64,000 nucleotides of DNA from Diplolepis rosae (Eukaryota; Arthropoda; Insecta; Hymenoptera; Diplolepididae), in the NCBI GenBank assembly GCA_030998225.1, contig JAPYXD010000555.1:4154001-4218000 (forward strand), written 5' to 3'. Under the pieces are notes generated by a model. It was not told where the DNA came from and ran no database searches. It saw only the letters and a list, made by a program, of their open reading frames with translations. The position numbers and the translations under genes are program-made. This document shows positions 1-12,082 of this stretch, in pieces. Every line of letters begins with the position of its first letter. Position 1 is the stretch's first letter.

Positions 1-108
1 AATAATATTCGTCATGCCATGTTGTTATGGTTGAAATAATTTATTTGCATTTTGGTAAACACAGCAAAATATCGAGATTTTTGTGTGATATAAAAGTATA
101 TCTGACAG

Positions 109-688
109 CACTGAGAAAAAAGTTTCTTTGAATTAAAGAAAATTTGTGGATTCAAAAAAAGTTTCTTTGATTCGAAACTAATTTCTTTGAATCAAACAAA
201 TTTGTGCATTGATATACGGTCAAAAAAAAGTTTCTTTAATTTAAAGAAATTTCTTAATTATTTTGTTTCCTTTAAATTAAAGAAATTAATGTCTGCGAAG
301 TCGCATAGTACATACGTAATGTGATTCACCGAAATATTCTCTTGAATTTGAAGAAAAAATTGTCTTCGTTCAAGGTAATAAATTTAAATAAAACGTGATT
401 TATCAAAGTCAAATAAATTTATGTTTGTTTTAAAAGTGTTTTTACTTAGAATTTAATAAATGCATTTAGAAAACAGTTTCTTTGAATCAAAGAAACATTT
501 CTTTTATATACGGTCAAAGAAAAAATTTCTCTGAATTAAATAAAGTTTTGTTAATTCAAAAAAGTTTTCTTTGATCCAAAGAAATAGATTCATTTACATT
601 AAAGAAATTTTTTTTGAATCTATCAAACTTTCTTCAATTCAAAGAAATTTTTTTTTTACTGTATATCAAAGAAACTATTTTCTGGGTG
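109..688. mobile_element. MITE, CACTGAG/CACCCAG family, copy 1
   Basis: The left end reads CACTGAGAAAAAAGTTTCTTTG and the right end reads the inverse, AAACTATTTTCTGGGTG. The interior is built of repeated, partly palindromic TTTCTTTGAATCAAAGAAA units and the recurring phrase ATACGGTCAAAG. The same ends and interior recur at 838-1356, 4064-4732, 7035-8867, 8868-9331 and 16367-16542, so this is a dispersed non-autonomous DNA element with no coding capacity. The superfamily is not clear from the ends. Confidence 0.7.
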
Positions 689-837
689 TTACAATGTTTG
701 CCATTTTTCGATAATGATCAGCTAGCAAACTTTTTCTTGCCTTAAGATATTTCACGTTCAGACAAAATGTTACATTTTTAATTTTGTTTTTGATCTGGTC
801 ATTTGTCATTTCACTGCTGACAAGATATTATCGTCTA

Positions 838-1356
838 ATCGAAACTAATTTCTTTGATTAAAACAAATTTGTGCATTGCTATACGGTCAAAAAAATATTC
901 TTTGATTTAAAAAAATTTCTTAATTATTTTTTTTCCTTTAAATTAAAGAAATGAATGTCCGCGAAGTTGCATAGTACATGAGTAATGTGATTCTCTGAAA
1001 TATTTTCTTGAATTTAAAGAAAAAATTGTTTTCGTTCAAGGTAATAAAATTAAATAAAACGTGATTAATTAAGTCAAATAAATTTATGTCTGTTCTAAAG
1101 GTGTTTTTACTTCGAATTGAAGAAATGCGCTCAGAAAACAGTTTCTCTGATGTATGGTCAAAGAAGCAATGTCTTTGAATTAAAGAAAGTTTTGTTAATT
1201 CAAAAAAAATTTCTTTGATCCAAAGAAATAGATTTGTTTACATTAAAGAAAATTTATTTGAATCAACAAAACTTTTTTCAATTCAATGAAATTTTTTCTT
1301 TGACCGTATATCAAAAAAATGTTTCCATGATTCAAAGAAACTATTTTCTGGATGTG
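838..1356. mobile_element. MITE, CACTGAG/CACCCAG family, copy 2 (left end lost)
   Basis: From about 841 it follows the interior of copy 1 (from 171) closely, including the phrases GCATTGCTATACGGTCAAA and ATGAATGTCCGCGAAG. It ends at TTTTCTGGATGTG near 1352. No matching left terminus is visible, so it is probably truncated or a partial duplication of copy 1. Confidence 0.6.
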
Positions 1357-4063
1357 AAGTTAAAAAGCCATTTTTTAAATTTAAATCTCTTTGTCTCTTT
1401 GAATTGAAAAAATTTAAGTCTCTTTGAACTAAAAAAAAAATTTATTCGAATCAAGCAAATTTCTGCTTGCCATTTTGAATCGAAGCACGAAATACACCCG
1501 AGGCAATTGATCTCTACCGATAGGAGATAATAGCTTTCAATTCATATAATTTTTATTCAATAACTCTGAGTTAAGTAAAACCAATTGTGAGAGAAACAGA
1601 TTAAAAGAACAATAATTTTCATTAAAATCCAAGTCCTAAGAACGATACAAATCCATTTGAGACTGAAAAAGCTTTGGCCTGATAATAATATATAGTATTT
1701 AATTAATTACACGATACCACTGTAAAATAATTCATACCACATTAATTAATTGACTCTAAGCGCAAGTCAGATTTCATAAAACATTAATTCCAACAACAAA
1801 AAAACAATCCCTGTCTAGGTTTGGGATGGAAACTCCACAATTTTTCCTTGTTGAATTTAAAATTGATACATAGATAATCTAAATATCGATAGTTATATTT
1901 AAATATTCTTATTGTATGAAATTTTATTATAAATGTTTATCGTCTTAACTAGAATGATTTTTAAACGCAGCGATCAAGTGCTGATAAGTAACAAAAGTTT
2001 TTTTGGACATTTGAAAAAGTAAACGACGAAATATAAATAATAAACAATTTAAAGTAGAAAATACAACAGAAGACGATAAAGAACGTCTAACAATTTCGTT
2101 TGAGTGGAAATTTTTATAGTTAAGTATAATTATCAAAAAAAATTTCCGATTTTTTCGGAATTTTCAATAAAAAAAATTAACAGTCGTGCTTTATTATCTC
2201 TTGTTACTTTTCCCAAATTATCAAAAAGATGTTTTGTAAATTAAAAAGTAAATTATTAGTAGTTTTGATATACATACATGTTATGAGTAAAATTGTGAAT
2301 TCAGATAGAAATGTTTGTTCTGACTAGAAAACATCCATGATAAATGCTTTTTGTTATTTCTCTCTGGTATTGTAACTCACTGGAAGTGAGCGTATAAAAA
2401 AATGACGACTTGCTTCAAAATTAAGAAATTAAGTTTATTCACAGAATGATACATTTATCAAAAAGTTAAACTATATAAATTATTTTTTTTGAAATATTTT
2501 ATCAAGAGCACATTATTTTCAAATATTAGAAATCTATGTGTTAACTACATTATATATACTTATTCTATCAAGTTAATTGACAATTCATCAGATGTCAAAA
2601 AAGATTGTCAACACTTCGAAGCTAAGAACTCTCTCGAATGTTCCATTCATCCCTTTTGCTCTAAATCTTCACCCTCGATATATATAAATATACAATTCGA
2701 TCTTTTCCAAAGATGTTCGCTGAGAGCAGAACATAAAAAATTAAAGAAGGGGAGCTTAGGGAAAAGTTACAGAAGCTTTCAGGAATTGATTTGAAAGCTT
2801 CGTTCATTCTCCGCTCAAAAATAGAGATACCGGTACTGGATTAATAATCAATTTTTAAAAAAGTGTTGGTATTAAAAATGAAAACTATAATATTAAATAA
2901 AAAATTTAATTTCATAAAGCTATAGTAAATTCAAAGGGAACACAAAATAATATACTTGAATTTTTGTTTTCATTAATATTTATAATATTTATTTATAAAT
3001 ATTTATGGAATTGAGATGAAAGTGGATTCAATAAAGCTCTTAAATCAGAGACATAAAACCCAAAGTGTTGATTGCACACAATAAATCGTTGTCTAAGGCT
3101 GACACGACATGATTAGGTGACCCTTCTCGGATACCGAAATTGCTGAAGACATCAATTTGAACCTAATGAAGGTAGTTGTAATCAATCAATACCTTCTTCT
3201 TGATATCCTAAATTAGAAAATAGAACGAATTTTTCCCGTAAATGTAAGATCTTGAATGTTATTGATCTAATTACTATAGTCCAAATTGAAAATTACAGAT
3301 TATCATTTCGTCTTGATGTGAATGTCTGTTTCTACTTAGACTATTTACCTACTTAGAAATATAATTTCACACATCGATAGAAAGAAATGGTCGTTACAAC
3401 TATATTTATGATTAATTTAACCTTATTTTATTGCTGGCATAGATACAGCAATATGGGATGTGTATTTTGATCATCCAATTATAACTGAATAAGTATGAAA
3501 GAATCAACCATATTATTGATTGCTATAGCAATATTTATATTGTTCGCCTTTCCATATTATATTTCTGATTCAAGTAGTTTAATTTACAATATTTCGATTG
3601 CCGTGTTCAACATGATGCATTGCTCAGAGAGACATATTATAGTTTTTTTTTTTTTTGAACAAAATGAATAAAAAAAAACCTACAACCGAATGGCTAAAAC
3701 TCCCGAACCATTTCTATCGGTGCAGCATAAAAATAGAATAATTGACAATAAATTTTACCCAAAGTTTAAATTAAGGTAGAAAAGGTAAATTTTCTAAGGC
3801 ACATTACGTTTTTCAATCATTTTTCTTACTCGTTTCTCGAAAACCGTTCGAATGATATTATTCATGATAGATATACGAAAAATCAAAATGAAACTTGTTT
3901 ATAATATTTCATAAAAGACTTGGATTCTTTATAAAGAAATATTTTATAAGATTGTAAAGAAAACAAAATATATTTTGAATTTTTTTATCTTTTATCCTCA
4001 CTTTTATGGGTGAATTTCCCCAAAAATTATTGTATTAAATATAATGTCCTTTCATAGAAGTCA
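1357..4063. other. AT-rich gene-free stretch
   Basis: No exon was recognised. The part at 2060-2240 resembles the interior of the TTAAGGCC element at 18129-18437: both contain GAACGTCT, then CGTTTGAGTG, then CGTGCTTTATT, in the same order. The 101-codon open frame at 2489-2794 has no recognisable domain and AT-driven composition, so I do not call it a gene. Confidence 0.5.
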
Positions 4064-4732
4064 CACTGAGAAAACAGTTTCTTTGAATCAAAGAAACATT
4101 TCTTTGATATACGGTCAAAGAAAAAATTTCTTTAATTCAGAAAAAGTTTTGTAACTTATATAAATTAATTTTGGATATTGCATAGTTTGGTTAAGAAATA
4201 GAATTTTTGATTTTGAATGCAATTTTTTTAATCCTAAAGAAAGATAAACGTCATATGAACACTAAGAAAAAAGATTCTTCGATCCAAAGAAATGTATTTG
4301 ATTGATTCCATTGCTTTGTATCATATAATACGTTACCCAATTCAATTAAATATTTTTCAGAAGCATGAAACTAGTGCCCTGATTCAAAGGAATAATTTAT
4401 TTGAGAGGCATTTCGTCAATACAAAAAAATATTTCTTTGCTTGTGAATGTGAGCAAATTAACTCAACCGAATCATGTCTTTGAAACTAAGTGCCTAGATT
4501 ATTTGAATCTTGTTTTCGCACTCAAAGAAATATTTATTTGATTCAATAAGTCCTATTTTTTTAATTCAACAAGACGCATTTGAATCAAATTATTTTATTT
4601 TATTATTCATTTTTTAAAGAAAATCTAAATTTTCCTTTGATCTAAAAAAATATTTATTCGTCACCATCCAGCTCAACCATTTATTTGAATCAAAGAAATA
4701 TTCTTTGATTCAAATGTTCCTTTTTCTCAGTG
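4064..4732. mobile_element. MITE, CACTGAG/CACCCAG family, copy 3
   Basis: The ends are CACTGAGAAAACAGTTTC and CCTTTTTCTCAGTG, an inverted pair. The subterminal part repeats TTGAATCAAAGAAACATTTC, as in copy 1. The interior is AT-rich and more diverged than in copies 1 and 2. No coding capacity is seen. Confidence 0.7.
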
Positions 4733-6529
4733 AACAAAATTCGTTGATACCTTTTTTAAGCATATATAATTTTGTTCCCTAACTTTTTTTCGTATCTCAC
4801 ATAATTTAACTGAAAAATGGAATTTTATTGTTTAGAATGTTTTCGAAATGCAATTTTGGTAATTTATGTCGGATTAAAAAATACACTATGAAGATCATTT
4901 GAGAGATATTTGAGAACTACCAGGATTGAAGATTAAAAGTTTTGAATTTTCTAGAAAGTAGTTTTCAAAAATTTTGAAAATGGTCAAATTTATTGAATTT
5001 TTGTTGAAAAAGCCTAACTAAGGAACTTGTCCTTTCTAGAGAAATAATCTTGATACTTCACTAGAATCCGGTGTTATATTAATCGAGTTCTAGGGTAAAA
5101 TTTAGATAAAATCCAGAATTCAGGTAAATATATAATAAAAACTGTTTTTTCTGTGAAATATATTTGATGCAAGTATAAATTGTTATAAATAAGTATAAAT
5201 TGACTGTTCAATAGTCACGAATGACTGATTGCATAGTGAAAAATAGGTCACTGATTCAAATTCAGTCAAACATTGAATGTTTTAGATCTGGAGAGTACAT
5301 ACAATTTTTATGAATCACTCATAAAAATATTTGATTAAATCCACAACATTTTTGTTGGTTCAACCATAGTACTTTGTCGTTATACGGACAACAAAATTAT
5401 TTAATTGACTCAACAAAATTCTTTGGCTAGTAAAATTTAGTTGATTTAACTAAATATTTTACTTTTGACCAATTTCAAGTATTTATCATATTCAACCAAA
5501 AAATTTGATTGAGTTAATCAAATGTATTTTGTGAGCTTAACAAACTGATTTTGTTCAATGAACAAAATTTTTTCCTGACCTTTTGAGAATTTTTAGTCCT
5601 GTTCAATATCGTATCAGGAAAAAATGTTCTATATGCATATAAATATAGATATACATACAGTGGCTGGTGCGCAAAAGTGGTGACGTAAAAGGGAAGTTTG
5701 AAACGATGGATAAATGTGCCAACGACACTTCTCCCTCGTCAGCAACAACTCTGTACTTATCTCACAGCTTGAGAGCCAAGCCTTACCCTAGTTATGAAAC
5801 TCGCCACTTTTGTGCATCAAGGGTTAAAGGCAACTCTCATCACTGATTTTCGACAATAAAGGAGCCTCTTCATACCGTTTTGCGTCCAGGGTATCAGGAC
5901 ATGAGAATCCGTTTACATCTTATGATGCAAACATCCTTCAGAAATATTTTACTTTTTTCAAATATCATTCAATACATAAGTACCTAATAAAAAACAGAAC
6001 CTTTTTTGATTTTAGACCTTTTTCTCAATCAAAGTTAGAATCGCAATTTTTCCAATTTTCTTGAATTTATCAAAACAAATAATGTTAAAAATGAGCATAA
6101 AATAAGTAAATTAACTTTTTACGGGAAGATATGTTTTATTTTATAATGAAAACTTCAAAAAATATTAGCAATTTGGAGAAAACTGAGGTACAATGGTAAT
6201 AATTCTTAGCTAATTAGAAATGTTTTGCAATGAAGATACTAAACTTTAAAAAAAATTATCAAAATTTATTATACATGTCTATTTAGTATTTTACTGCGAA
6301 ATATGGCCACTATAAAACCTTTTTCCCTTAATTAAAGAGCAGTATCAATTATTTTAATTTGAAAGTTGCAAAAGATTTTGCATTCCAAATTTTTTGTTAT
6401 TAATGGATTGGAACATTGCCCGTGAAAAATTGATTAAAAAATCAGTAAAATTTATTATTTGTTGTTTCTGTGACCATTTTTTAAAAACATCAATGAAAAC
6501 ATCCAAACATAAAAATGGAAAACATTAAC
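4733..6529. other. AT-rich gene-free stretch with a possible small MITE
   Basis: No exon was recognised. Around 5660-5820 a TA-preceded segment begins CAGTGGCTGGTGCGCAAAAGTGG and closes with CCACTTTTGTGCATC, an imperfect inverted pair that could be a Tc1-type MITE of about 165 bp. Around 5330-5570 there are many CAAC/GTTG-rich degenerate repeats. Confidence 0.4.
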
Positions 6530-6925
6530 TACTATTTAATCAGAATATGTTTCAATTTGCATGGACAATAATTTTTTGAAAGCTGGAAAATGTCTGGGAG
6601 CCTTTCCTTAATATTTCTTGACATCCTAATCGGATAATATCGATTTCTCGCAATCCTCTCATTGTCTCTGCTGACAACAACAGGTTGTTCGCAATCAAAA
6701 ACTGGAGGGTGTGGAACTTCACTATCATGTGTTTCAGGCTTCGACGCGACTCGGTTGCTATGGTTACCTTTGGTCCATTTGTTTTTAATCACTGGACTAA
6801 ACCGGAAACTGGGGATCTCGTTTACCTCGCGTTTGTCCCTTCATACCATGCGTGTTATTTGATATTTTCAGATGAAAGGCACACGTATTTGGTCATGCCC
6901 GAGAGTCGCTTTGCTTTCATTTTGA
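6530..6925 (-). pseudogene. Decayed coding fragment, possibly the C-terminus of an LTR-retrotransposon polyprotein
   Basis: This stretch is GC-richer than its surroundings. The minus strand holds a long open run of ordinary protein composition, including WTKGNHSNRVASKPETHDS and ending RYYPIRMSRNIKERLPDIF. An arginine/proline-rich tail of the form R-x-x-R-x-P-x-R-L is common at the end of Ty3-type integrase polyproteins, and the upstream frames are broken by stops. The assignment rests only on that tail and on composition. The overlapping plus-strand open frames look like shadows. It could equally be a remnant of another gene. Confidence 0.3.
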
Positions 6926-7076
6926 AAAGAGAAATATTTTAACAAATAAAGAAATTTTAAACAAACAAATGTAGAATATTTAGAAAAAATGACCATACGT
7001 ATTTCCTAAATTTATAAATACACGGGGGAAAATACACCCAGAAAAATGTTTTATTTAAATTTAAGAAATCATTTTT

Positions 7077-7193
7077 ACATTCTCATCATGGATGAGAAGG
7101 TATTGGTTTTATGTGAAAAATGACTTTCGAAATTTTCATCAAATCTTTACGTTTTGAGACCCCCTGAGTCAGAAAAAAGGGTTTTTACGAAAG

Positions 7194-7272
<79 letters not shown>

Positions 7273-8493
7273 AGGTCGTGTGCGGCATAACTCTCGACAG
7301 AATTATCAGATTGAATTGAGCTTTGGTACACTTTATCGGAGCCGAAAAAGTAAGGACAAGTTCGTTAACCAGCCACATCCAATCAAAATTGAGGGATTGA
7401 GCACTACTTTTGTGTTTTTGAAAATAATTTTTTAAAAAAATAAAAAACTTCAATACTGGTTTTTGATAGTGCTCATAAATCCCTACAAATTATCCTGATA
7501 ACATTTTTTGATTAAATAAAAATTAGAAATGTTACAGCATATTCAAATTCGAAAAAAGTCAATATCAAAATTCCATTTTCAAGTTAAATTATACGAGATA
7601 CAAAAAAACGTTATGATAAAATATTATTTTTTACATAAAGACCTACAAATTTGAATTGTAACATTTTTTCATAAGATGCATATTTTTCTTATTAATTTAA
7701 AAAAAAACCATTGAAAATCCAAAATTCAATTTTTTAACAATAATATGTGAAATACGAAAAAAACGCAGAAATACAAAGTTGTTAATTTTAAAAAGATCTA
7801 CAAATTTTGTCTCACACAGTTTCTGATAAAACATATATTTTTCGTTTCAATTCCAAAAAATACGATTAATATTCAAAAATTTCATTTTTTAGACAAAATA
7901 TGTGAGATACAAAAAAAACGTTTAGATGGAAAATTGTTTCCCTAAATAAGGTCTACAAATTCTCATTAAGACATTTCGGGACAGGAGGTATATTTTATGT
8001 TTTGATTTTTAATATTAAAAATAATCGATTTTTTTCACCAAAATATGTGAGATTCGAAATAAGCGTTGTTCTGCAAAATCGTTTCCTTAAATAAAGTCTA
8101 CGACTGTTTTTTCTTTTTGAGAGATTTGGAAGAAAATAAATTTATCAATAATCATGTAATTTATTAAAAAATTACAAAAATACATACAGAAAATTGAGCG
8201 CGAAGCGCGAGTGCCATGATGAGAATGTGTTCCTTAAGGCCGATAGAGCCTTAAGTAAATTGAATTTCCTGTTTCACTTAAACTGAAAAAGAAACTTAGT
8301 GAATTTGAGAAAATGACTAATTTACATCATCTTTAATATCATTAAATTGGTTTGAGCTTCACTATTAAATTATAAGAAATAAACTTAAACGTATGCGAAG
8401 AGTACAAGACCGAGCGCGAAGCGCGAGGTCCAGGAAGAACGGAGCGCGAAGCGAGCTGCGCGCGATGAGAATGTGCCCGCGAAGCGGGCAGAT
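7077..8493 (+). mobile_element. Helentron-like non-autonomous element (HINE), copy 1
   Basis: The left end carries ACATTCTCATC (7077-7087); its exact inverse GATGAGAATGT lies at 8464-8474. This is followed at once by a GC-rich hairpin, GCCCGC-GAA-GCGGGC (8475-8489), and then a T-run. A (CTGT)n microsatellite lies inside. Short subterminal inverted repeats, an internal GTCY-type microsatellite, a 3' hairpin and insertion between T residues are the described hallmarks of Helentron-associated elements such as DINE-1. There is no coding capacity. Two further copies lie at 35763-37168 (minus) and 58366-59675 (minus). Confidence 0.65.
7195..7272. repeat. (CTGT)n microsatellite
   Basis: An uninterrupted tetranucleotide array of about 19 units inside the HINE. 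The flanks are conserved in the other copies (CTTTCGTAAAAAC on one side, GTCGTGTGCGGCATAACTC on the other). The other copies carry far fewer units, so the array length varies between insertions. Confidence 0.95.
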
Positions 8494-8867
8494 TTTTTTT
8501 AACTTGATTTCTTCAATTCGAAGTAAAAATACCATTATAATAAAGATAAATTTATTTGACTTTAACAAATCATCTTTTTAGCCATTTTTGAATGAAAGAA
8601 ATTATTTTATTGACATTATTTATTTAAATTAAAAAAATTTATTAGATTCAAATTCAATGCCGGCAAAAACTTAAGAAATTTCTGTTGATCACATGACACA
8701 TGTATACTTACGCGACTGCACAGACATTCATTTCTTAAATTCAAAAAAAAATAACAATTAAGAAATTTCTTTAAATCAATGAAACTTTTCTTTTACCGTA
8801 TAGCAATGCACAAATTTGTTTGATTCAAAGAAATTTCTTTTGAATCAAAGAAACTTTTTTCCGGGTG

Positions 8868-9331
8868 CACCCAGAAAAAAATATTATTTAAATTTAAGAA
8901 ATCATTATATTAACTTCATTTCTTCGATTCGAAGTGAAAATACCATCAGAATAAATATAAATTTATTTGACTTTAAGAAATTAGCTTTTCAGCTTTTTTT
9001 GAATGAAAGAAATTATTTTATTAACATTAATTATTTGAATTAAAAAAATTGATTTGCTTCAAATTCAATGCAGGAAAAAACTTAAGAATTAATTTATTTA
9101 ATTTTATTTCCTTGAACGAAGACAATTTTTTCTTAAATTAAATAAAATATTTTTTTTAATCACAGGGCACATGTACTTATGCGACTGCACAGACATTCAT
9201 TTCTTAATGAAGAAAAAAATCAATCAAGAAATTTCTTCAAATCAAAGAAACTTTTCTTTGACCGTATAGCAATGCACAAATTTGTTTGATTCAAAGAAAT
9301 TTTTGTTAAATCAAAGAAAATTTTCTGGGTA
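8868..9331. mobile_element. MITE, CACTGAG/CACCCAG family, copy 5
   Basis: It starts CACCCAGAAAAAAATATT directly at the end of copy 4 and ends AAATTTTCTGGGTA. It is the intact counterpart of copy 4 and serves as the empty site for HINE copy 1. Confidence 0.7.
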
Positions 9332-9676
9332 TAGTTCGGGAAACTTTACTCAACTTTTGAACAAAGTTGGGACATACGGAGAGGTTGGAGATTGTTTAAT
9401 ATTATTGTAATTATTTTTGACCTACCAAATGTTAAAGAATACATTACAGGTTAGTAAACTTTTAAATTTTAGATTAAATTTTCAAAATGTACGTCACAAA
9501 TTATGACAATAATATTAAGGGGTTAGGCCACTAGAGGCAGACAAAAATAAGCATTTTTTGTGATTTTTTTTCAGCAATACCATGAAATAAATCGAGATTA
9601 CAAAATAGGATTTCTATTACACATGTAATTGACTGTATAAAATAATTATGATAATCTTGATTTTCTACTATTTAAA

Positions 9677-12082
9677 ATGAACCCGGATGAGAAAGGAGGA
9701 GGGGGCACACAGACAGCAATATGACACAACACATAACAGCGACACTGAACACAAAACGCCTAACAACCGAGAGAGCGTTTTGCGGGCGGGCAGGGTCACG
9801 CCGAGGTGTATGCATGAGTCCAAGCACGGAGCAGACGCGTCCTGCAGCCCACCAACGGTAGTAGCCGCAAGGACTCTGCCAGCAGTAGGGCTGTCGCCGT
9901 CAGGATGGCCGCCAAGGGAGCCTCACAGACAGGCTTTTCCCTAGTGATGGGCCTTCCGGGCGCACGTGCCACGACGGTTGTTCTGCGACTTTCAAGCGCG
10001 TGAGGACGCGGTGTGGAGCGAAAGCATCGGGGGACCTTGAACAGGTCTCTTGATGCCGAATGAACGAGCACGGAGTGAATGCGGGGGGCCCCTTAATCGG
10101 GGTATCGCCCCAAATGCGTATGCGGCGATGACGCTGAACTTCCCGCGTGCGCTCTTGCGGTCACACCACAATTACATGCACGACACCGACACCCACACAC
10201 ACCAGAATGAATGGGATGCTGAGTGAATGGGGCTGCGGCCGGCGCCTGGTGGATATTCCCGATAGACTAGCCAAGGGAGGAGTAGTAGCCTCTCGACCAG
10301 GGTAGGACGCGATGTCAGTACCTCACCTCTGTGGAAGTAATATGGGTAAATGTAAGTCCCTCCGGTGCTCAGCCGCGAAGGGCAAAGATCTCGTGAAACC
10401 ACATGTTAAATTGGGAAAACCGCTCACGTTTCTGCTGTCTGGAGCCAATTTCGGGGTTGAAATCATGGACGTCCGGGCGCAGGAATGAAGGATTACCTGG
10501 TCAGTATTTCCTTATATCCGACGCTGCGTAGGATAAATCGCACACCGTCTAGCCTGAAGTCCGGGTCAGGTGTCGGGGCGGACCCGGCACCGCTCGCTCG
10601 ATAGGGGTGACGTTAAACCTTTTGCATCATTATGGCGCGGGCCTATCCCGTAACCTTTTTCTAGCCTCATTTAAATGTGCTGATAGGATCGACCATCCGA
10701 TAAGCCGCTTCTCGGTTTCGGCGCACATAACTAGGGATCTATACAGGCGGGGATAGTAGCCCTACTGCGGTAGGGCTCCCATGATGGGCGAACCGTCTTA
10801 AGACACGACGGTATTAGATATGAATTCTAAAAAAAATGAAAGAGATAAGGAGGTGAAGGCGCTAGATGCGCACTCACACACTCCTCCAGGGGCTGAGGGA
10901 TGGCAAGACGTCCTCCAGCTCCTGAAGGAGCAAAATGACAAAATGGAGAAACTAGCCAGGGCCCTCAGCGTTATCCAACAGGGTATGCTGAGGAATAACC
11001 CTGGCTTCGTTAAAGACTCGGTGAACGAGGCAACTGAGGTGTTGAGCGGTATGCTCAACACCCACAAGTGCCTCCTGGAGAGCGGGGTGAAAATCCAGAA
11101 GAAAATGGAATCTCACCCCGCTATGAGGAAACTGGGGATCTTTCAGAGACCACGTTCGGCGTCTCTGGGAGATGCCCCAAAATCAGGTGATGGGGCAAAA
11201 GAGATCTGCACCCTCCCCCCCTCTGGAAAAAACTCCTAAGAGGGGAAAGGGTGCCTCTTCGCCCTCTTATGCCCAGGTGGCCACGAGCCAGCCCCCAAAT
11301 AAAGAAGGGGACTGGCATGTGGTCACAAAGAAGAGGAAAGAAAAGAAAAAGAAAAAAAAGAAGAAAAAAGGAGAAAAGGGCGGAGGACCCGGCGCAAAAA
11401 GCGCAGGGGGCCACCGCCACTCCTAAGTCGAAGCGCTCTACGCCCGCCAGGTCGGGCGACGCCATCAAGGTGTCGGCGAAGGACGGCCAGTCCTACGCCG
11501 ACATCTTGAAGGAAATGAAGGCGAAGGTCGACCCCTGGAAGGCAGGACTTTAGGTCCTGTCTATCCGGAGGACCAGGAAGGAAGAAGTCCGTCTGGTCCT
11601 CAAAAAGGGGGAGACGTTTCGGCCTTCCGAAAGGAGCTCGACCTGGCGGTCGGAGAAAGGGCGCAAATTTCAGCCCTGGTCTCGACGAGGTCCCTCGAAA
11701 TTAGGGACCTCGACGAGACCGTTGAAAAAGAGGAGGTTGTGTCTGCCCTGTGCTTGGCACTGGGCAGACCGGCTTTGAGGGTCCTGCAGGCTCTTCACCC
11801 GCTTTGGTGGGGTGAAGACTGCAGTGATCCGCCTGGCTGAGGCAGACGCCGCGCGTCTGCTTCAGCTAGGTAAGCTGAGGATCGGGTGGGTCGCGTGCCG
11901 CATTCGCGGGCACGTGGAAGTCGCCCGCTGCTTCAGGTGCCTTGGGTACGGCCACGGGTCCCGGGGCTGCAGCAACCCCGACAGAAAAAACAATGTATGT
12001 TGCAAAATCATGGGTACCAAATACAAAATGGTCCTCTTCGAGCCACCGTATCTCCACCGGATGTCATTAAAAAAAAAAAAAT
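9677..12082 (+). mobile_element. R1-clade LINE, 5' region plus ORF1, internally deleted
   Basis: There is an abrupt rise in GC content against the AT-rich background. About 1.1 kb of non-coding GC-rich 5' region precedes an ORF1 (gag-like) relic that ends in a CCHC knuckle. No endonuclease or reverse transcriptase follows. Instead about 70 bp of different sequence leads to an A-run (12068-12081). The R1-clade reading comes from the ORF1 style and its knuckle. The A-run suggests the 3' end of the same insertion, implying an internal deletion; alternatively the element is simply truncated after the knuckle. The open frames at 9687-10402 on both strands are by-products of GC-rich sequence. Confidence 0.7.
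10820..11997 (+). pseudogene. ORF1 (gag-like) relic of an R1-clade LINE
   Basis: The reading starts at an ATG at 10820 (MNSKKNERDKEVKALD). The first 140 codons include a segment that looks like a coiled coil (LLKEQNDKMEKLARALSV). The frame then shifts near 11200, again in the lysine-rich run at 11340-11385, and again between 11554 and 11812, with an in-frame stop at 11551. The last part contains the knuckle CFRCLGYGHGSRGC, a C-x2-C-x4-H-x4-C motif as in R1-type gag proteins. The second and third knuckles usual in this family are missing because the homology stops near 11997. In the intact family the protein binds element RNA and packages it. This copy cannot make it. Confidence 0.75.

Larger units (their letters stand above)
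7035..8867. mobile_element. MITE, CACTGAG/CACCCAG family, copy 4, split by a HINE
   Basis: The left end CACCCAGAAAAATG is followed by TTTAAATTTAAGAAATCATT. After the inserted element (7077-8493) the MITE resumes at about 8500 with AACTTGATTTCTTCAATTCG and ends TTTTTTCCGGGTG. Copy 5 directly downstream shows the same sequence uninterrupted, which proves the nesting. Copies 4 and 5 abut without spacer (GGGTG then CACCC). Confidence 0.7.

Noticed and set aside
2489..2794. 101-codon open frame as a small gene
   Set aside because: No domain, signal peptide or splice context; composition follows the AT-rich background.
7195..7272. Regular CTGT array as a CRISPR-like or telomeric repeat
   Set aside because: It is a plain tetranucleotide microsatellite with no spacers and lies inside a transposon.
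7154..7453. Open frames of about 93 codons on both strands with repeated CLSV or TDRQ units
   Set aside because: They are translations of the (CTGT)n microsatellite, not genes.
9687..10402. Several open frames on both strands in the GC-rich 5' region of the LINE
   Set aside because: GC-rich DNA has few stops; no gag or other domain is visible, and the region precedes the recognised ORF1.
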